This document shows positions 52,477 to 62,234 of a DNA stretch of 64,000 bases, piece after piece. This DNA is from Neisseria sp. oral taxon 014 str. F0314 (GTDB lineage: Bacteria > Pseudomonadota > Gammaproteobacteria > Burkholderiales > Neisseriaceae): NCBI RefSeq assembly GCF_005886145.1, contig NZ_CP040504.1, positions 620,001 through 684,000 of the forward strand, read 5' to 3'. The translations under genes were made by a program, and so were the position numbers. The first letter of the stretch is position 1. Every line of letters begins with the position of its first letter. The notes below the pieces were generated by a model, which was not told the DNA's origin, did no database searches, and worked only from the letters and a program-made list of their open reading frames with translations.

Positions 52477-55140
52477 TCAGCGTTTCCAGCTCGGAGACGC
52501 GCTTACGTCGATACCGTATTTTTCGATAGCCTGTTGAACGGTCTCTTTGCTGACTTTGCCCTGTTCGGCCAATGCGCTCAAGGCAGTTACGGCTACGCTG
52601 TAACGGTCCACTTCAAAGAAGCTGCGCAGGTTGGCGCGGCTGTCGGAACGGCCGAAACCGTCGGTACCCAAAACGTGGTAGTCGTTAGGTACATAGGCGC
52701 GGATACGGTCGGCATAGCTGCGGATGTAGTCAGTAGCCACAACCACCGGACCCTCATGACCTTTCAACTGAGAAGTAACGAACGGCACTTTGGCTGTTTC
52801 CAACGGGTGCAGGCGGTTATAGCGCTCCACTTCGATGGCGTCGCGGTGCAGTTGGTTAAACGACGGGCAAGACCAAATGTCAGCTTCCACGCCGAAATCG
52901 GCTTTCAGCAATTCGGCACCGGCAATCACTTCCTGCAGGATAGTGCCTGAACCCATCAACTGTACTTTCTTATCGCCTTTTCCGCCTGATTTCAACAGAT
53001 ACATACCTTTCAGAATCTGCTCTTCCACACCTTCGGGCATATCCGGATGGGTGTAGTTCTCATTCATCAGGGTCATATAGAAGAACACATCTTCATTGTT
53101 GGCATACATGCGGCGCAGACCGTCGTGTACGATAACGGCCACTTCGTATTGGAACGTCGGATCGTAGGTGACGCAGTTGGGAATCAGGTCGGCCTGAACA
53201 TGGCTGTGGCCGTCTTCGTGTTGCAGACCTTCACCGTTCAAGGTTGTACGACCGGCAGTACCACCCAACAGGAAACCGCGTGCGTGCATATCGCCGGCAG
53301 CCCATGCCAAGTCACCGATACGTTGGAAACCGAACATAGAGTAGTAGATGTAGAAAGGAATCATGGCGAAGTCGCTGTTGGCGTAGCTGGTTGCAGCTGC
53401 GATCCAGTCAGCCATCGCACCCGGTTCGTTAATACCTTCCTGCAGGATTTGGCCGTCGACCGATTCTTTATAGAACATCAGTTGGTCTTTGTCCTGCGGG
53501 GTGTATTGCTGTCCTTTCGGGTTCCAAATACCGTATTGGCGGAACATGCCTTCCATACCGAAGGTACGGCTCTCGTCGGGCACGATGGGCACGATGCGTT
53601 TGCCGATTTTTTTGTCTTTTAACAAGGTGGACAGGATGCGGACAAATGCCATCGTGGTCGAAAACTCACGATCGCCGCTGGATTTCAGTTGTGCATCGAA
53701 TGCGGACAATTCCGGTACTTCCAATACCTCTTGTGTCGGATGACGTTGAGGCAGGTAGCCGCCCAAAGCTTCGCGGCGCGCATGCAGGTATTTGTATTCT
53801 TCGCTGTCGGGAGCGAAAGCCAGGTAAGGCAGGTCGCCGCTTTCGATTTGCTCGTCGGTAACGGGAATGTCAAAGCGGTCGCGGAATTGTTTCAGGGACG
53901 CTTTGTCCATTTTTTTCGCTTGGTGCGCCACGTTTTGACCTTCGCCTGCGGCACCCATACCGTAACCTTTAATGGTTTTTGCCAAAATCAGGGTCGGACG
54001 GCCTTCGGCATGATTCACCGCACGGTCGTAGGCGTTATATACTTTTTGCGGGTCGTGTCCGCCTCGGTTCAATGCCCAGATTTCATCATCGGTCATGTCG
54101 GCGACCAATGCTTTCAATTCGGGGGTATTGAAGAAATGTTCGCGCACATATGCACCGTCTTTGGATTTGTAAGTCTGATAGTCGCCGTCCAGACATTCTT
54201 CCATGCGTTTGCGCAGGATGCCGTCCGTATCGCGTTCCAGCAGTTTGTCCCAACGGCTGCCCCAAATGACTTTCACTACGTTCCAGCCGGCGCCGGTAAA
54301 GTTGCCTTCCAATTCCTGAATGATTTTGCCGTTGCCGCGCACCGGTCCGTCCAAACGTTGCAGGTTGCAGTTGATGACGAAAATCAGATTGTCCAAGCCT
54401 TCGCGGGCGGCCAATGCGATTGCGCCTTGGCTTTCCGGTTCGTCCATCTCGCCGTCGCCACAGAACACCCATACTTTGCGGCCTTTGGTTTTGGCCAAAC
54501 CGCGCGATTCCAAGTATTTCAGGAAACGGGCCTGATAAATCGCCATCAGCGGGCCGAGACCCATAGATACGGTCGGGAACTGCCAGAAATCGGGTAGCAG
54601 GTGCGGGTGGGGATAAGACGGCAGGCCGTTGCCTTGGGTTTCCTGACGGAAATTGTTCAACTGCTCTTCTGTCAGACGGCCTTCAACAAAGGCGCGGGCA
54701 TACATACCCGGTGCGGAGTGGCCTTGGAAGAACACCAAATCACCTTCCTCACCTTCGCCTTTGGCTTTCCAGAAATGGTTGAAACCGACTTCGTACATGG
54801 TGGCCGAAGATTGGAAAGATGCGATGTGTCCGCCCAATTCCAAATCTTTCTTACCGGCACGCAATACGATGGCGGCCGCGTTCCAGCGGACGAACGCACG
54901 GATGCGATGCTCGATTGCTTGGTCGCCCGGAATCGGTTTTTCATCGCTTTTCGCAATGGTATTGACATACGGAGTAGTTGTCCCGTGCGGCATACGCACA
55001 CCGTTGCGGCGGCCGTATTTCACCAAGTTTTCCAGCAGGTACTGCGCACGTTCGCTGCCTTCGTATTCCAGTACCGAACTTAATGCGTCTAACCACTCGC
55101 GGGTTTCGATAGGGTCAACATCGTGTAATTGGGTGGACAT
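52477..55140 (-). CDS. aceE: Pyruvate dehydrogenase E1 component
   Basis: 887 aa, full-length homodimeric E1 with thiamine diphosphate motif GDGEMDEPESQGAIALAAREGLDNLIFVINCNLQ. Decarboxylates pyruvate and passes the acetyl group to AceF. First gene of the aceE-aceF-lpdA operon; a DUS pair (52373-52401) lies between aceE and aceF. Confidence 0.97.
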   Translation of the reverse strand: MSTQLHDVDPIETREWLDALSSVLEYEGSERAQYLLENLVKYGRRNGVRMPHGTTTPYVNTIAKSDEKPIPGDQAIEHRIRAFVRWNAAAIVLRAGKKDLELGGHIASFQSSATMYEVGFNHFWKAKGEGEEGDLVFFQGHSAPGMYARAFVEGRLTEEQLNNFRQETQGNGLPSYPHPHLLPDFWQFPTVSMGLGPLMAIYQARFLKYLESRGLAKTKGRKVWVFCGDGEMDEPESQGAIALAAREGLDNLIFVINCNLQRLDGPVRGNGKIIQELEGNFTGAGWNVVKVIWGSRWDKLLERDTDGILRKRMEECLDGDYQTYKSKDGAYVREHFFNTPELKALVADMTDDEIWALNRGGHDPQKVYNAYDRAVNHAEGRPTLILAKTIKGYGMGAAGEGQNVAHQAKKMDKASLKQFRDRFDIPVTDEQIESGDLPYLAFAPDSEEYKYLHARREALGGYLPQRHPTQEVLEVPELSAFDAQLKSSGDREFSTTMAFVRILSTLLKDKKIGKRIVPIVPDESRTFGMEGMFRQYGIWNPKGQQYTPQDKDQLMFYKESVDGQILQEGINEPGAMADWIAAATSYANSDFAMIPFYIYYSMFGFQRIGDLAWAAGDMHARGFLLGGTAGRTTLNGEGLQHEDGHSHVQADLIPNCVTYDPTFQYEVAVIVHDGLRRMYANNEDVFFYMTLMNENYTHPDMPEGVEEQILKGMYLLKSGGKGDKKVQLMGSGTILQEVIAGAELLKADFGVEADIWSCPSFNQLHRDAIEVERYNRLHPLETAKVPFVTSQLKGHEGPVVVATDYIRSYADRIRAYVPNDYHVLGTDGFGRSDSRANLRSFFEVDRYSVAVTALSALAEQGKVSKETVQQAIEKYGIDVSASPSWKR

Positions 55141-55678
55141 ATCATTATCCTTCTATTGAATGTTACAAACGGCTGCTTTTTCGGCGGCCTTTTCTTTAAT
55201 TTTTCGTTTGCGAAAATTTACCAACACAAACGAAGATTCCTAAAACCGAAGCAAATACGGTATCAACCTTTAATTTCAAAAAGTTAACGGATTCACGGGA
55301 TAACTGCCTGCAAATCCAGCCATATTCGTGTTTTATTCCGGGGCAAATCGTATCAGTTATTGGATTTGCTGGCAAATTGCAGCAACAGGAACGGGGCGGG
55401 CCGACGATGTAATTTGGCAACCTTTAACTTGCAAGATTAAAACTTTCAGAACGAAAACGAAAACATTTCGGACAATTTTCAAATAACAAACAAACCATAC
55501 GAAAAGATAGGAATGATTTTCAAGTAGTTTTCCTGCAAGGAAACGGGTTTGACATACAAAACGGGCAACCGTTAAAAACGGTAAATCATGACAACATTAT
55601 TTGTACCTGCCGTTCTGACAAAACCTGAGGCCGTCTGAAAACAGATTTTCAGACGGCCTCAGGCTAATGTTTAAAAAT
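55141..55678. other. Intergenic upstream of aceE, 540 bp
   Basis: AT-rich with promoter-like sequence but no clear -35/-10 pair and no supported gene. A DUS hairpin at 55624-55663 (CCTGAGGCCGTCTGAAAA arms) ends the downstream Smr gene. It likely holds the PDH promoter and regulator sites. Confidence 0.6.
55624..55663 (-). terminator. DUS hairpin, terminator of the Smr gene
   Basis: CCTGAGGCCGTCTGAAAA and inverse, 4-nt loop, 16 bp after the stop at 55679. Confidence 0.75.
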
Positions 55679-56293
55679 TTAACCTTCTTCCCTACGGCTG
55701 CGCTTGAGCAGAATCCTGACCGCTCCGTCGTTGCCCGCCCTCGGTTCGACATACGCCAATACGTCGGGATGCTGCATCAGCCATCGTCGCGTCATATTTT
55801 TTAAAACCGGTTTGTAACCGGCCGAACCCAAGCCGCTGCCGTGGATGATTTCGCCGCACACACCGCGTTTTTTGGTGAACTCGATAAATTCGTTCAATAC
55901 CTGCTGCGCTTCTTCCTGCGTGTAGCCGTGCAAGTCCACATCGGCCACAACCGGATAATGGCCGTTGCGCAGACGTTGGATGTCGTTTTTGCCCTGACCG
56001 TTTTTGCTGAACGAGGCGGGCGGCTCGTCGCAACCGCCGCTGCCGACATAAAAATAATCTTCCTCCGCCAATGCACCGGCCTCTTTCGGACGCGGCTTAA
56101 TCGGCGAACAGTCGCGCGGCGCCTCATATCTGCGGCTGTCTTTCAAAGGCGTAACCCCGCCCACCGCTTTGGCAAAATCGATATTGTCTTCATCGCGCCT
56201 GCGGGCTGCGGCGGCTTCTTCCGCACGCGCTTCAGCTTCTTTTTTCGCCTGTTTGCCCAAGGCTTTCAAAGTCGATTGGAAATCCGTACTCAT
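55679..56293 (-). CDS. Smr domain protein
   Basis: 204 aa. N-terminal charged helix (KQAKKEAEARAEEAAAARRR), then the Smr domain at about 115-200 with DLHGYTQEEAQ and IHGSGLGSAGYKPVL, the nuclease-type DLHG/HGxG motifs. Smr proteins act on stalled-ribosome RNA or in mismatch-related cleavage. Full length. Confidence 0.88.
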   Translation of the reverse strand: MSTDFQSTLKALGKQAKKEAEARAEEAAAARRRDEDNIDFAKAVGGVTPLKDSRRYEAPRDCSPIKPRPKEAGALAEEDYFYVGSGGCDEPPASFSKNGQGKNDIQRLRNGHYPVVADVDLHGYTQEEAQQVLNEFIEFTKKRGVCGEIIHGSGLGSAGYKPVLKNMTRRWLMQHPDVLAYVEPRAGNDGAVRILLKRSRREEG

Positions 56294-56309
56294 CGCATCG
56301 CTCCTGATT

Positions 56310-57089
56310 TTATGTTTCAGACGGCCTCTCCCTCAAAGCGGAGGCCGTCTGAAAAGTCTCTTTCAATTCCTGCCGGCGGCGCACGTCTTCAATAACCTCG
56401 CCGCCGAAATCTTCATCCGCTATCATCGCCGCAATCAGCGCGGCGGCCGATTCGGGCGATGCCAGTCCGTTCTCCCGCCTGAGCTGCACAAAACGCGGCA
56501 GCACCGGAAATTCGTCCTGCGGCAGGCCGCGTATTTCCGCCTGCATCGCCGTATCCACCACGCCCGGCGCAATGCTGGCTATAGCGACGTTGCGCCGGTC
56601 TTCGGCCGCCACGCAGCGTGCATGATGATCAAGCGCGGCCTTGGTCGCACCGTACACGCTCCAACCCGGATACGCCTTGCGTCCCGCACCGCTGCTGATG
56701 TGTACGATTTTCACAGGCAGGCTTTCCGGCCTCACGGCCAAAACATGGTTCGTCAGCATCAGCGGTGCGGCAACGTTCAACGCCACCGCCGCCGCGATTT
56801 CAGACGGCCTCTGCCTGCCGCATACCGCGCTCGGAGCAACCGTACCTGCATTATTAATGAGGACAAGCTCGTCCGCACCGTTTATAAATGCCTCCGGTGC
56901 ACCGCTTTCAAGCCAGCGGGCCAGCGTTCCGCTGTCGGACAAATCCAGCGTACACTGTTGCAAGCCTTCCCGTGGCGGCAGCATTCTTCGTGCAATCCCC
57001 AAAACCGGACAACCCTGTTCCAAATAAAGCTCGGCCAGCGCTTTTCCCAAGCCGCTGCTGTGGCCGCTGATGATGATTTTTGCCGCCAT
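56310..57089 (-). CDS. Short-chain dehydrogenase/reductase
   Basis: 259 aa: cofactor motif ISGHSSGLGKALAEL (TGxxxGxG variant), NNAG (VLINNAGTV), catalytic Ser and YGATKAAL (Tyr-xxx-Lys). Substrate unknown. The final residues FQTASALRERPSET are encoded by the DUS inverted pair at 56313-56357, so the C-terminus seems extended by it. Close spacing to the Smr gene (16 bp) suggests an operon. Confidence 0.88.
   Translation of the reverse strand: MAAKIIISGHSSGLGKALAELYLEQGCPVLGIARRMLPPREGLQQCTLDLSDSGTLARWLESGAPEAFINGADELVLINNAGTVAPSAVCGRQRPSEIAAAVALNVAAPLMLTNHVLAVRPESLPVKIVHISSGAGRKAYPGWSVYGATKAALDHHARCVAAEDRRNVAIASIAPGVVDTAMQAEIRGLPQDEFPVLPRFVQLRRENGLASPESAAALIAAMIADEDFGGEVIEDVRRRQELKETFQTASALRERPSET
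56313..56357 (-). terminator. DUS inverted pair overlapping the SDR gene end
   Basis: TTTCAGACGGCCTC on + at 56314 and GAGGCCGTCTGAAA at 56343, opposite order to other DUS hairpins, and lying inside the coding end of the SDR gene and before the Smr start. Confidence 0.6.
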
Positions 57090-57230
57090 ATCCCGTCCTT
57101 CGTATCAATATAAATGATTCTGCCACAGAATCAGGCCGTCTGAAACTCTTTCGGCCCGCCGCCTTCCTTAACAGCGGCGGTGATTTGGGGTATAGTGGGC
57201 AAAATCCACTGTTCCGTCCGGAGACCCGCA

Positions 57231-57641
57231 ATGTTCAAACGCCCCGAAGAATTGATTATGTTGGTTTTAGCCGTTTTATGGGTCATCCTGACCTACTTCC
57301 TCTGCGGCTATTTCGGAGCGCCCGCGCAAACTTCTCTGCTGATTGCCGCCCTGACCCTGATTTGGGCCGCAGCGAGCTTTTCCTTATGGCAGCGCAATTA
57401 CAGCCGATTAATCTGGCCCGTCCTACTGGGCCTGCTGGTCGCCTGCTGGTGGCCGTTCCTCGATTGGTACGCCGTAAAAAACATCGTCGTACCGGGTATG
57501 GAAAGCCAAGCCATTATCGTGAACAAACCGTGGTACGCCGGCTGGACGTTCAAATTCATCCTCGCGCTGATACCCATATGCGCCGGTTACTTTTTCAAAT
57601 GGAAAAACAGCCGCAAAAGCAAAACCTCCCCGGCCCTCTGA
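57231..57641 (+). CDS. Hypothetical membrane protein
   Basis: 136 aa from MFKRPEELIMLVLAVLWVILTYFLCGYFGAP (CGGAGAC upstream). Four hydrophobic segments (residues 8-27, 35-50, 60-78 and 107-123) and a Lys/Ser-rich end. Not recognised. Divergent from the SDR gene and 228 bp before trpE. Confidence 0.75.
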   Translation: MFKRPEELIMLVLAVLWVILTYFLCGYFGAPAQTSLLIAALTLIWAAASFSLWQRNYSRLIWPVLLGLLVACWWPFLDWYAVKNIVVPGMESQAIIVNKPWYAGWTFKFILALIPICAGYFFKWKNSRKSKTSPAL

Positions 57642-57869
57642 ACCCGTTTGGCAAGAGCACTATCCGCCCGATAGTGCTTTTTCCTTTTCAGACGGCCTGA
57701 TTCACCGCCAACCGATAAACTGCTATACTTTTCACATTCTTTAACATCTATATCCGACGCAACTATTTCTCAATAAAGGCAGCAAAGCGCGGCAACGCTA
57801 TCAAAGAAAAACAAACGCGTTGGCCATTCCGCCAGGCCGTCTGAAACATCCGCTTCAACGGAGTGAAAC

Positions 57870-59345
57870 ATGATCAGCAAACAAGAATATCAAGCCCAAG
57901 CCGCCCAAGGCTACAACCGCATCCCGCTCGTTCAAGAACTCCTTGCCGACTTGGATACGCCGCTTTCCCTCTATCTCAAACTCGCCAACCGCCCCTATAC
58001 CTACCTGCTCGAATCCGTTGTCGGCGGCGAACGTTTTGGCCGCTATTCCTTTATCGGCCTGCCTTGCGGCCACTATCTCAAAGTCTGTGGCAAACACGTC
58101 GATGTTTACCAAAACGGCGAAATCGTCGAGCAACACGACGGCAATCCATTGCCCTTTATCGAAACCTTCCACAACCGCTTCAAAACGCCCGAAATCCCAA
58201 GCCTGCCGCGCTTTACCGGCGGACTGGTCGGCTACTTCGGTTACGAAACCATCTACAATTTCGAACACTTCGCCCACCGCCTGAAAAACACCGCCAAAGC
58301 CGACCCGCTCGGCACGCCCGACATCTTGCTGATGCTGTCGCAAGAGTTGGCGGTTATCGACAATTTGAGCGGCAAAATCCACCTCATCGTTTATGCCGAT
58401 CCCTCACAGCCCGACGGCTACGAATGCGCCCGCGAACGCCTCGAAGACATCCGCACCCAGCTGCGCCAAAGCTGCGCCATCCCGCTCTCGCTCGGCAGCA
58501 AACACACCGAAGCCGTCAGCGAGTTCGGCCAAGAACCGTTCAAAGCCTGCGTCGATAAAATCAAAGACTACATCTTCGCAGGCGACTGCATGCAGGTCGT
58601 CCCCAGCCAGCGCATGAGCATGGAGTTTACCGACAGCCCGCTCGCCCTCTACCGCGCCCTGCGCACGCTCAACCCTTCGCCTTACCTCTTTTACTACGAT
58701 TTTGGCGATTTCCACATCGTCGGTTCCTCGCCCGAAATCCTCGTCCGCCGCGAACGCGACGACGTCATCGTCCGCCCCATCGCCGGCACGCGCCTGCGCG
58801 GCAAAACCCCCGCCGAAGACCTTGCCAACGAGCAGGATTTATTAAGCGACGCCAAAGAAATCGCCGAACACGTCATGCTTATCGATTTAGGGCGAAACGA
58901 CGTCGGCCGCATCAGCAAAACGGGCGAAGTCAAAGTAACCGACAAAATGGTGATTGAAAAATACTCCCACGTGATGCACATCGTTTCCAACGTCGAAGGC
59001 CGTCTGAAAGAGGGCGTCACCAACATGGACATTCTCGCCGCCACTTTCCCCGCCGGCACACTCTCCGGCGCACCCAAAGTCCGCGCCATGGAAATCATCG
59101 AAGAAGTCGAACCGAGCAAACGCGGCATCTACGGCGGCGCCGTCGGCGTATGGGGTTTCAACAACGACATGGATTTGGCAATCGCCATCCGCACCGCCGT
59201 AGTGAAAAACAACACGCTTTATGTCCAAAGCGGCGCAGGTATCGTCGCCGACTCCGATCCAACCTCCGAATGGCAGGAAACGCAGAACAAAGCCCGAGCA
59301 GTGGTCAGGGCGGCGCAGATGGTGCAGGAAGGGTTGGATAAATAA
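57870..59345 (+). CDS. trpE: Anthranilate synthase component I
   Basis: 491 aa: N-terminal feedback-binding part ([17 protein letters not shown]), chorismate-binding core with [49 protein letters not shown] and [20 protein letters not shown]. First step of tryptophan synthesis. trpG is not adjacent. GAGTGAAAC before the ATG. Confidence 0.96.
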   Translation: MISKQEYQAQAAQGYNRIPLVQELLADLDTPLSLYLKLANRPYTYLLESVVGGERFGRYSFIGLPCGHYLKVCGKHVDVYQNGEIVEQHDGNPLPFIETFHNRFKTPEIPSLPRFTGGLVGYFGYETIYNFEHFAHRLKNTAKADPLGTPDILLMLSQELAVIDNLSGKIHLIVYADPSQPDGYECARERLEDIRTQLRQSCAIPLSLGSKHTEAVSEFGQEPFKACVDKIKDYIFAGDCMQVVPSQRMSMEFTDSPLALYRALRTLNPSPYLFYYDFGDFHIVGSSPEILVRRERDDVIVRPIAGTRLRGKTPAEDLANEQDLLSDAKEIAEHVMLIDLGRNDVGRISKTGEVKVTDKMVIEKYSHVMHIVSNVEGRLKEGVTNMDILAATFPAGTLSGAPKVRAMEIIEEVEPSKRGIYGGAVGVWGFNNDMDLAIAIRTAVVKNNTLYVQSGAGIVADSDPTSEWQETQNKARAVVRAAQMVQEGLDK

Positions 59346-59399
59346 GTTTCAGACGACCTGTTTTTTATTACTAATGTTTATTATTTAGAAATATTTATT

Positions 59400-59663
59400 A
59401 TGCAAATTATCCAATTAAAATTTATTACAAATGTACAAAATGCAAAAAAATCTATCACGCTCACTAAAGAAGTGAAACAGGCTTTAAATATTGTAGATAA
59501 TACTGATGAATACACTTTGATCATTGAAGTATCTTCCTCTAATGGCTCAAAAACAGTTGTTACCAATACAACTTCAGGAGGAGAAACAAAAGTATCAGAT
59601 TTTAATGATCATATTGATAATGGTGAATTAGTAACTGTAACAGTAAGTAAGTTATTAATCTGA
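59400..59663 (+). CDS. Small AT-rich gene of unknown function
   Basis: 87 aa, Lys/Asn/Thr-rich (MQIIQLKFITNVQNAKKSITLTKEVKQALNIVDNTDEY), with a mainly beta pattern after residue 40 (TLIIEVSSSNGSKTVV). Base composition is far more AT-rich than the flanking trpE and purK. It follows a AGGTCGTCTGAA-type DUS at 59347. Likely horizontally acquired; no family recognised. Ribosome-binding site poor. Confidence 0.6.
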   Translation: MQIIQLKFITNVQNAKKSITLTKEVKQALNIVDNTDEYTLIIEVSSSNGSKTVVTNTTSGGETKVSDFNDHIDNGELVTVTVSKLLI

Positions 59664-59683
59664 TTTTATTTATAAAAATCTTA

Positions 59684-59781
59684 ATCCGTCATTCCCGCGC
59701 AGGCGGGAATCCAGAAATTTGAAATTACGGGAATCTCTAAAGATTTCTGGAAGATTGAGGCTTGGATTCCCGTGACGGATT
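59684..59781. repeat. dRS3-bordered repeat unit (NIME-type), partial
   Basis: A complete 20-bp dRS3 (ATTCCCGCGCAGGCGGGAAT) at 59691-59710 on one side; on the other side (59765-59781) only the outer half GGATTCCCGTGACGGATT remains. The pair of dRS3-flanked RS repeats is typical of neisserial chromosomes. Confidence 0.8.
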
Positions 59782-59799
59782 AAAGTTTTTTGCGGAAAC

Positions 59800-60089
59800 A
59801 TGATGCAACCTGCCGTTTACATACTCGCCAGCCAACGAAACGGAACACTGTATATCGGTGTAACATCCAATCTCATCCAACGTGTTTACCAACATAGAGA
59901 ACATTTGGCGCAAGGATTTACAAATCAGCATCATGTAACCATGTTGGTTTGGTACGAACTGCATTCCACGATGGAACACGCCATTACTAGGAAAAGCAAT
60001 TGAAAAAATGGAATCGGCAATGGAAGCTGCGCCTTATTGAAGAGAAAAATCCAGGTTGGCAGGATTTATGGTTTGAAATTACTAAATAA
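59800..60089 (+). pseudogene. GIY-YIG endonuclease-like gene, frameshifted
   Basis: MQPAVYILASQRNGTLYIGVTSNLIQRVYQHREHL is the GIY-YIG domain with the V-Y-I-L and Y-I-G-V-T motifs. The frame stops at 60003 after ITRKSN. Inserting one G in AGGAAAAG near 59993 restores ITREKQLKKWNRQWKLRLIEEKNPGWQDLW to a stop at 60089, a normal family end. So a single-base deletion broke the gene. It sits between two dRS3 units. Confidence 0.8.
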
Positions 60090-60137
60090 CCATCATTTCC
60101 ATAAAACATGTAAATTAACCCTAGTCCCCTTGAATTT

Positions 60138-60239
60138 CGTCATTCCCGCGCAGGCGGGAATCCAGACTCTTAGGTTTCAGGAATCTTTAAACATTGCAGG
60201 ATATTTACCCTCTGGATTCCCGCCTGCGCGGGAATGACG
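60138..60239. repeat. dRS3-flanked repeat unit (NIME-type), complete
   Basis: dRS3 at 60142-60161 and in inverted order at 60216-60235; together they form a 29-bp perfect inverted repeat of outer arms (CGTCATTCCCGCGCAGGCGG...). The 55 bp between are unlike either gene. Common in Neisseria as sites of recombination. Confidence 0.85.
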
Positions 60240-60297
60240 GATTGACGGTTTCAGACGACCTGAAATAAACAGTAGAACACAGACAAATTAAAACGCT

Positions 60298-61434
60298 ATG
60301 AACACCTCCCCCATCCTTCCTCCCGCCATGCTCGGCATCCTCGGCGGCGGCCAATTAGGCAGAATGTTTACCGTCGCCGCTAAAACCATGGGCTACAAAG
60401 TAACCGTTCTCGACCCCGATCCGGACGCACCGGCGGCGGAATTTGCCGACCGCCATTTGTGCGCGCCGTTTGACGACCAAGCCGCGTTGGACGAGTTGGC
60501 AAAATGCGCGGCGGTTACCACTGAATTTGAAAACGTCAATGCCGACGCGATGCGTTTTCTGGCAAAACATACCAACGTTTCCCCCAGCGGCGACTGCGTG
60601 GCTATCGCGCAAAACCGTATTCAAGAAAAAGCGTGGATACGCAAAGCGGGGCTGCAAACCGCGCCGTATCAAGCGGTTTGCCGTTCAGACGACATCAGCG
60701 AAGCAAGCGCGCAATTTTTGCCCGGCATCCTGAAAACGGCCACTTTGGGCTACGACGGCAAAGGTCAAATCCGCGTCAAAACGGTGGACGAACTCAAAGC
60801 CGCGTTTGCCGAACACGGCGGCGTGGATTGCGTTTTGGAAAAAATGGTGGATTTGCGCGGCGAGATTTCCGTGATCGTATGTCGTCTGAACGATGAAAAC
60901 GTGCAAACCTTCGACCCCGCCGAAAACATCCACGAAAACGGCATCCTTGCTTATTCCATCGTCCCCGCGCGGCTGAGTGCCGACGTGCAGCAACAGGCGC
61001 GGCAGATGGCGCAACGCTTGGCGGACGAATTGGATTATGTCGGCGTGTTGGCGGTGGAAATGTTCGTCGTCGGCGATACGCATGAATTGGTCGTCAACGA
61101 AATCGCCCCGCGTCCGCACAATTCCGGTCACCATACGCTGGATGCCTGCGCCGCAGACCAGTTCCAGCAGCAGGTACGCATTATGTGCAATCTGCCGCCC
61201 GCCGACACCAAGCTGCTTTCTTCATGCTGCATGGCGAATATTTTGGGCGACGTTTGGCAGGAAGACGGCGGCGAACCGAATTGGCTGCCGTTGCAAAGCC
61301 ATTCGAATGTACACCTGCACCTTTACGGCAAAAAAGCCGCGCGGAAAGGCCGCAAAATGGGGCATTTTACCGTTTTGTCCGCCGATGCCGATGCTGCGCT
61401 GCAACAGTCGCAAAAACTCCGCAGCCTGCTTTGA
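60298..61434 (+). CDS. purK: 5-(carboxyamino)imidazole ribonucleotide synthase
   Basis: 378 aa ATP-grasp enzyme: MLGILGGGQLGRMF, TTEFENVNADAM, GYDGKGQIRVK, EISVIVCRLNDENVQTFDPAENIHENGIL and EIAPRPHNSGHHTLDA. Makes N5-CAIR in purine synthesis. Stand-alone, 58 bp after the dRS3 repeat. Confidence 0.96.
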   Translation: MNTSPILPPAMLGILGGGQLGRMFTVAAKTMGYKVTVLDPDPDAPAAEFADRHLCAPFDDQAALDELAKCAAVTTEFENVNADAMRFLAKHTNVSPSGDCVAIAQNRIQEKAWIRKAGLQTAPYQAVCRSDDISEASAQFLPGILKTATLGYDGKGQIRVKTVDELKAAFAEHGGVDCVLEKMVDLRGEISVIVCRLNDENVQTFDPAENIHENGILAYSIVPARLSADVQQQARQMAQRLADELDYVGVLAVEMFVVGDTHELVVNEIAPRPHNSGHHTLDACAADQFQQQVRIMCNLPPADTKLLSSCCMANILGDVWQEDGGEPNWLPLQSHSNVHLHLYGKKAARKGRKMGHFTVLSADADAALQQSQKLRSLL

Positions 61435-61597
61435 CGTATCAGAGGCCGTCTGAAAGCCAAACCCTATGCCGATACCTTGATGCCGAACCGGTTTATATTT
61501 ATCATTCAACATATTTAATTCCAATCCGACGTTTTAACCTTTTTCAGACGGCCTCACTCTTCAAAGGCCGTCTGAAACCCGTTTACCAAACCCGAAC

Positions 61598-62080
61598 ATG
61601 AGCCTGCTGACCGTACTCCGCCCCGCCAACCGGCAAGACTGCCGCTTCATCCACAATGCCCACCGCCACGCCGTGCAATATACCTGCATCCGCAGTTACG
61701 ACGAGCGCGTATTGCAAGCATGGGAAGAGCTGCTGGGAATGGAAAGCTATATCGAAGCGATGGAAGACAAGAAGAAAGCATTGTGGGTGGTCGAATATAA
61801 AGGCGTGGTACAAGGTTTTTTCCAAGTGGACTTCAAAGAAGCACAACTTGACGCGCTTTACGTCCATCCGTTCGTCCACAACCAAGGTTTGGGCACCGCG
61901 CTGCTCTCTCGTGCCGAAGAACTGGCTGCGCGCGCTGGCCTGAGTTTTATGAAACTCTACGCCTCGTTAAACTCCGTTCCGTTTTACCGGCTGAACGGTT
62001 ACGAATCGCTGGGCGCAGCGGTATTGCCGCTAAACGAAACGGTCAGGGTCAAATGCGAGCTAATGCGCAAGTATTTGTAA
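61598..62080 (+). CDS. GNAT-family N-acetyltransferase
   Basis: 160 aa: LDALYVHPFVHNQGLGTALLSRAEELAARAG is the acetyl-CoA binding motif; NSVPFYRLNGYESLG follows. Substrate unknown. The gap to purK has two DUS copies, one at 61442 and a pair at 61543-61577. Confidence 0.85.
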   Translation: MSLLTVLRPANRQDCRFIHNAHRHAVQYTCIRSYDERVLQAWEELLGMESYIEAMEDKKKALWVVEYKGVVQGFFQVDFKEAQLDALYVHPFVHNQGLGTALLSRAEELAARAGLSFMKLYASLNSVPFYRLNGYESLGAAVLPLNETVRVKCELMRKYL

Positions 62081-62141
62081 TTTTTGAATAAAACGGCTAT
62101 AAACCCAACGCCTAAAACAGCAAAATATTATCTTGATAAAC

Positions 62142-62176
62142 AAACAGGCCGTCTGAATATTTCAGACGGCCTGTTT
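62142..62176. terminator. DUS pair between GNAT gene and ftsH
   Basis: AAACAGGCCGTCTGAA and its inverse around a 3-nt loop, between convergent genes. Confidence 0.75.
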
Positions 62177-62192
62177 TACGATTCAAAAATAA

Positions 62193-62221
62193 AAACGGCG
62201 GTATTCCACAAACCGCCGTTT
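62193..62221 (-). terminator. Terminator of ftsH
   Basis: AAACGGCGG / CCGCCGTTT stem followed by a T-run on the minus strand, 13 bp after the ftsH stop. Confidence 0.8.
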
Positions 62222-62234
62222 CTCTATCGCCCAA

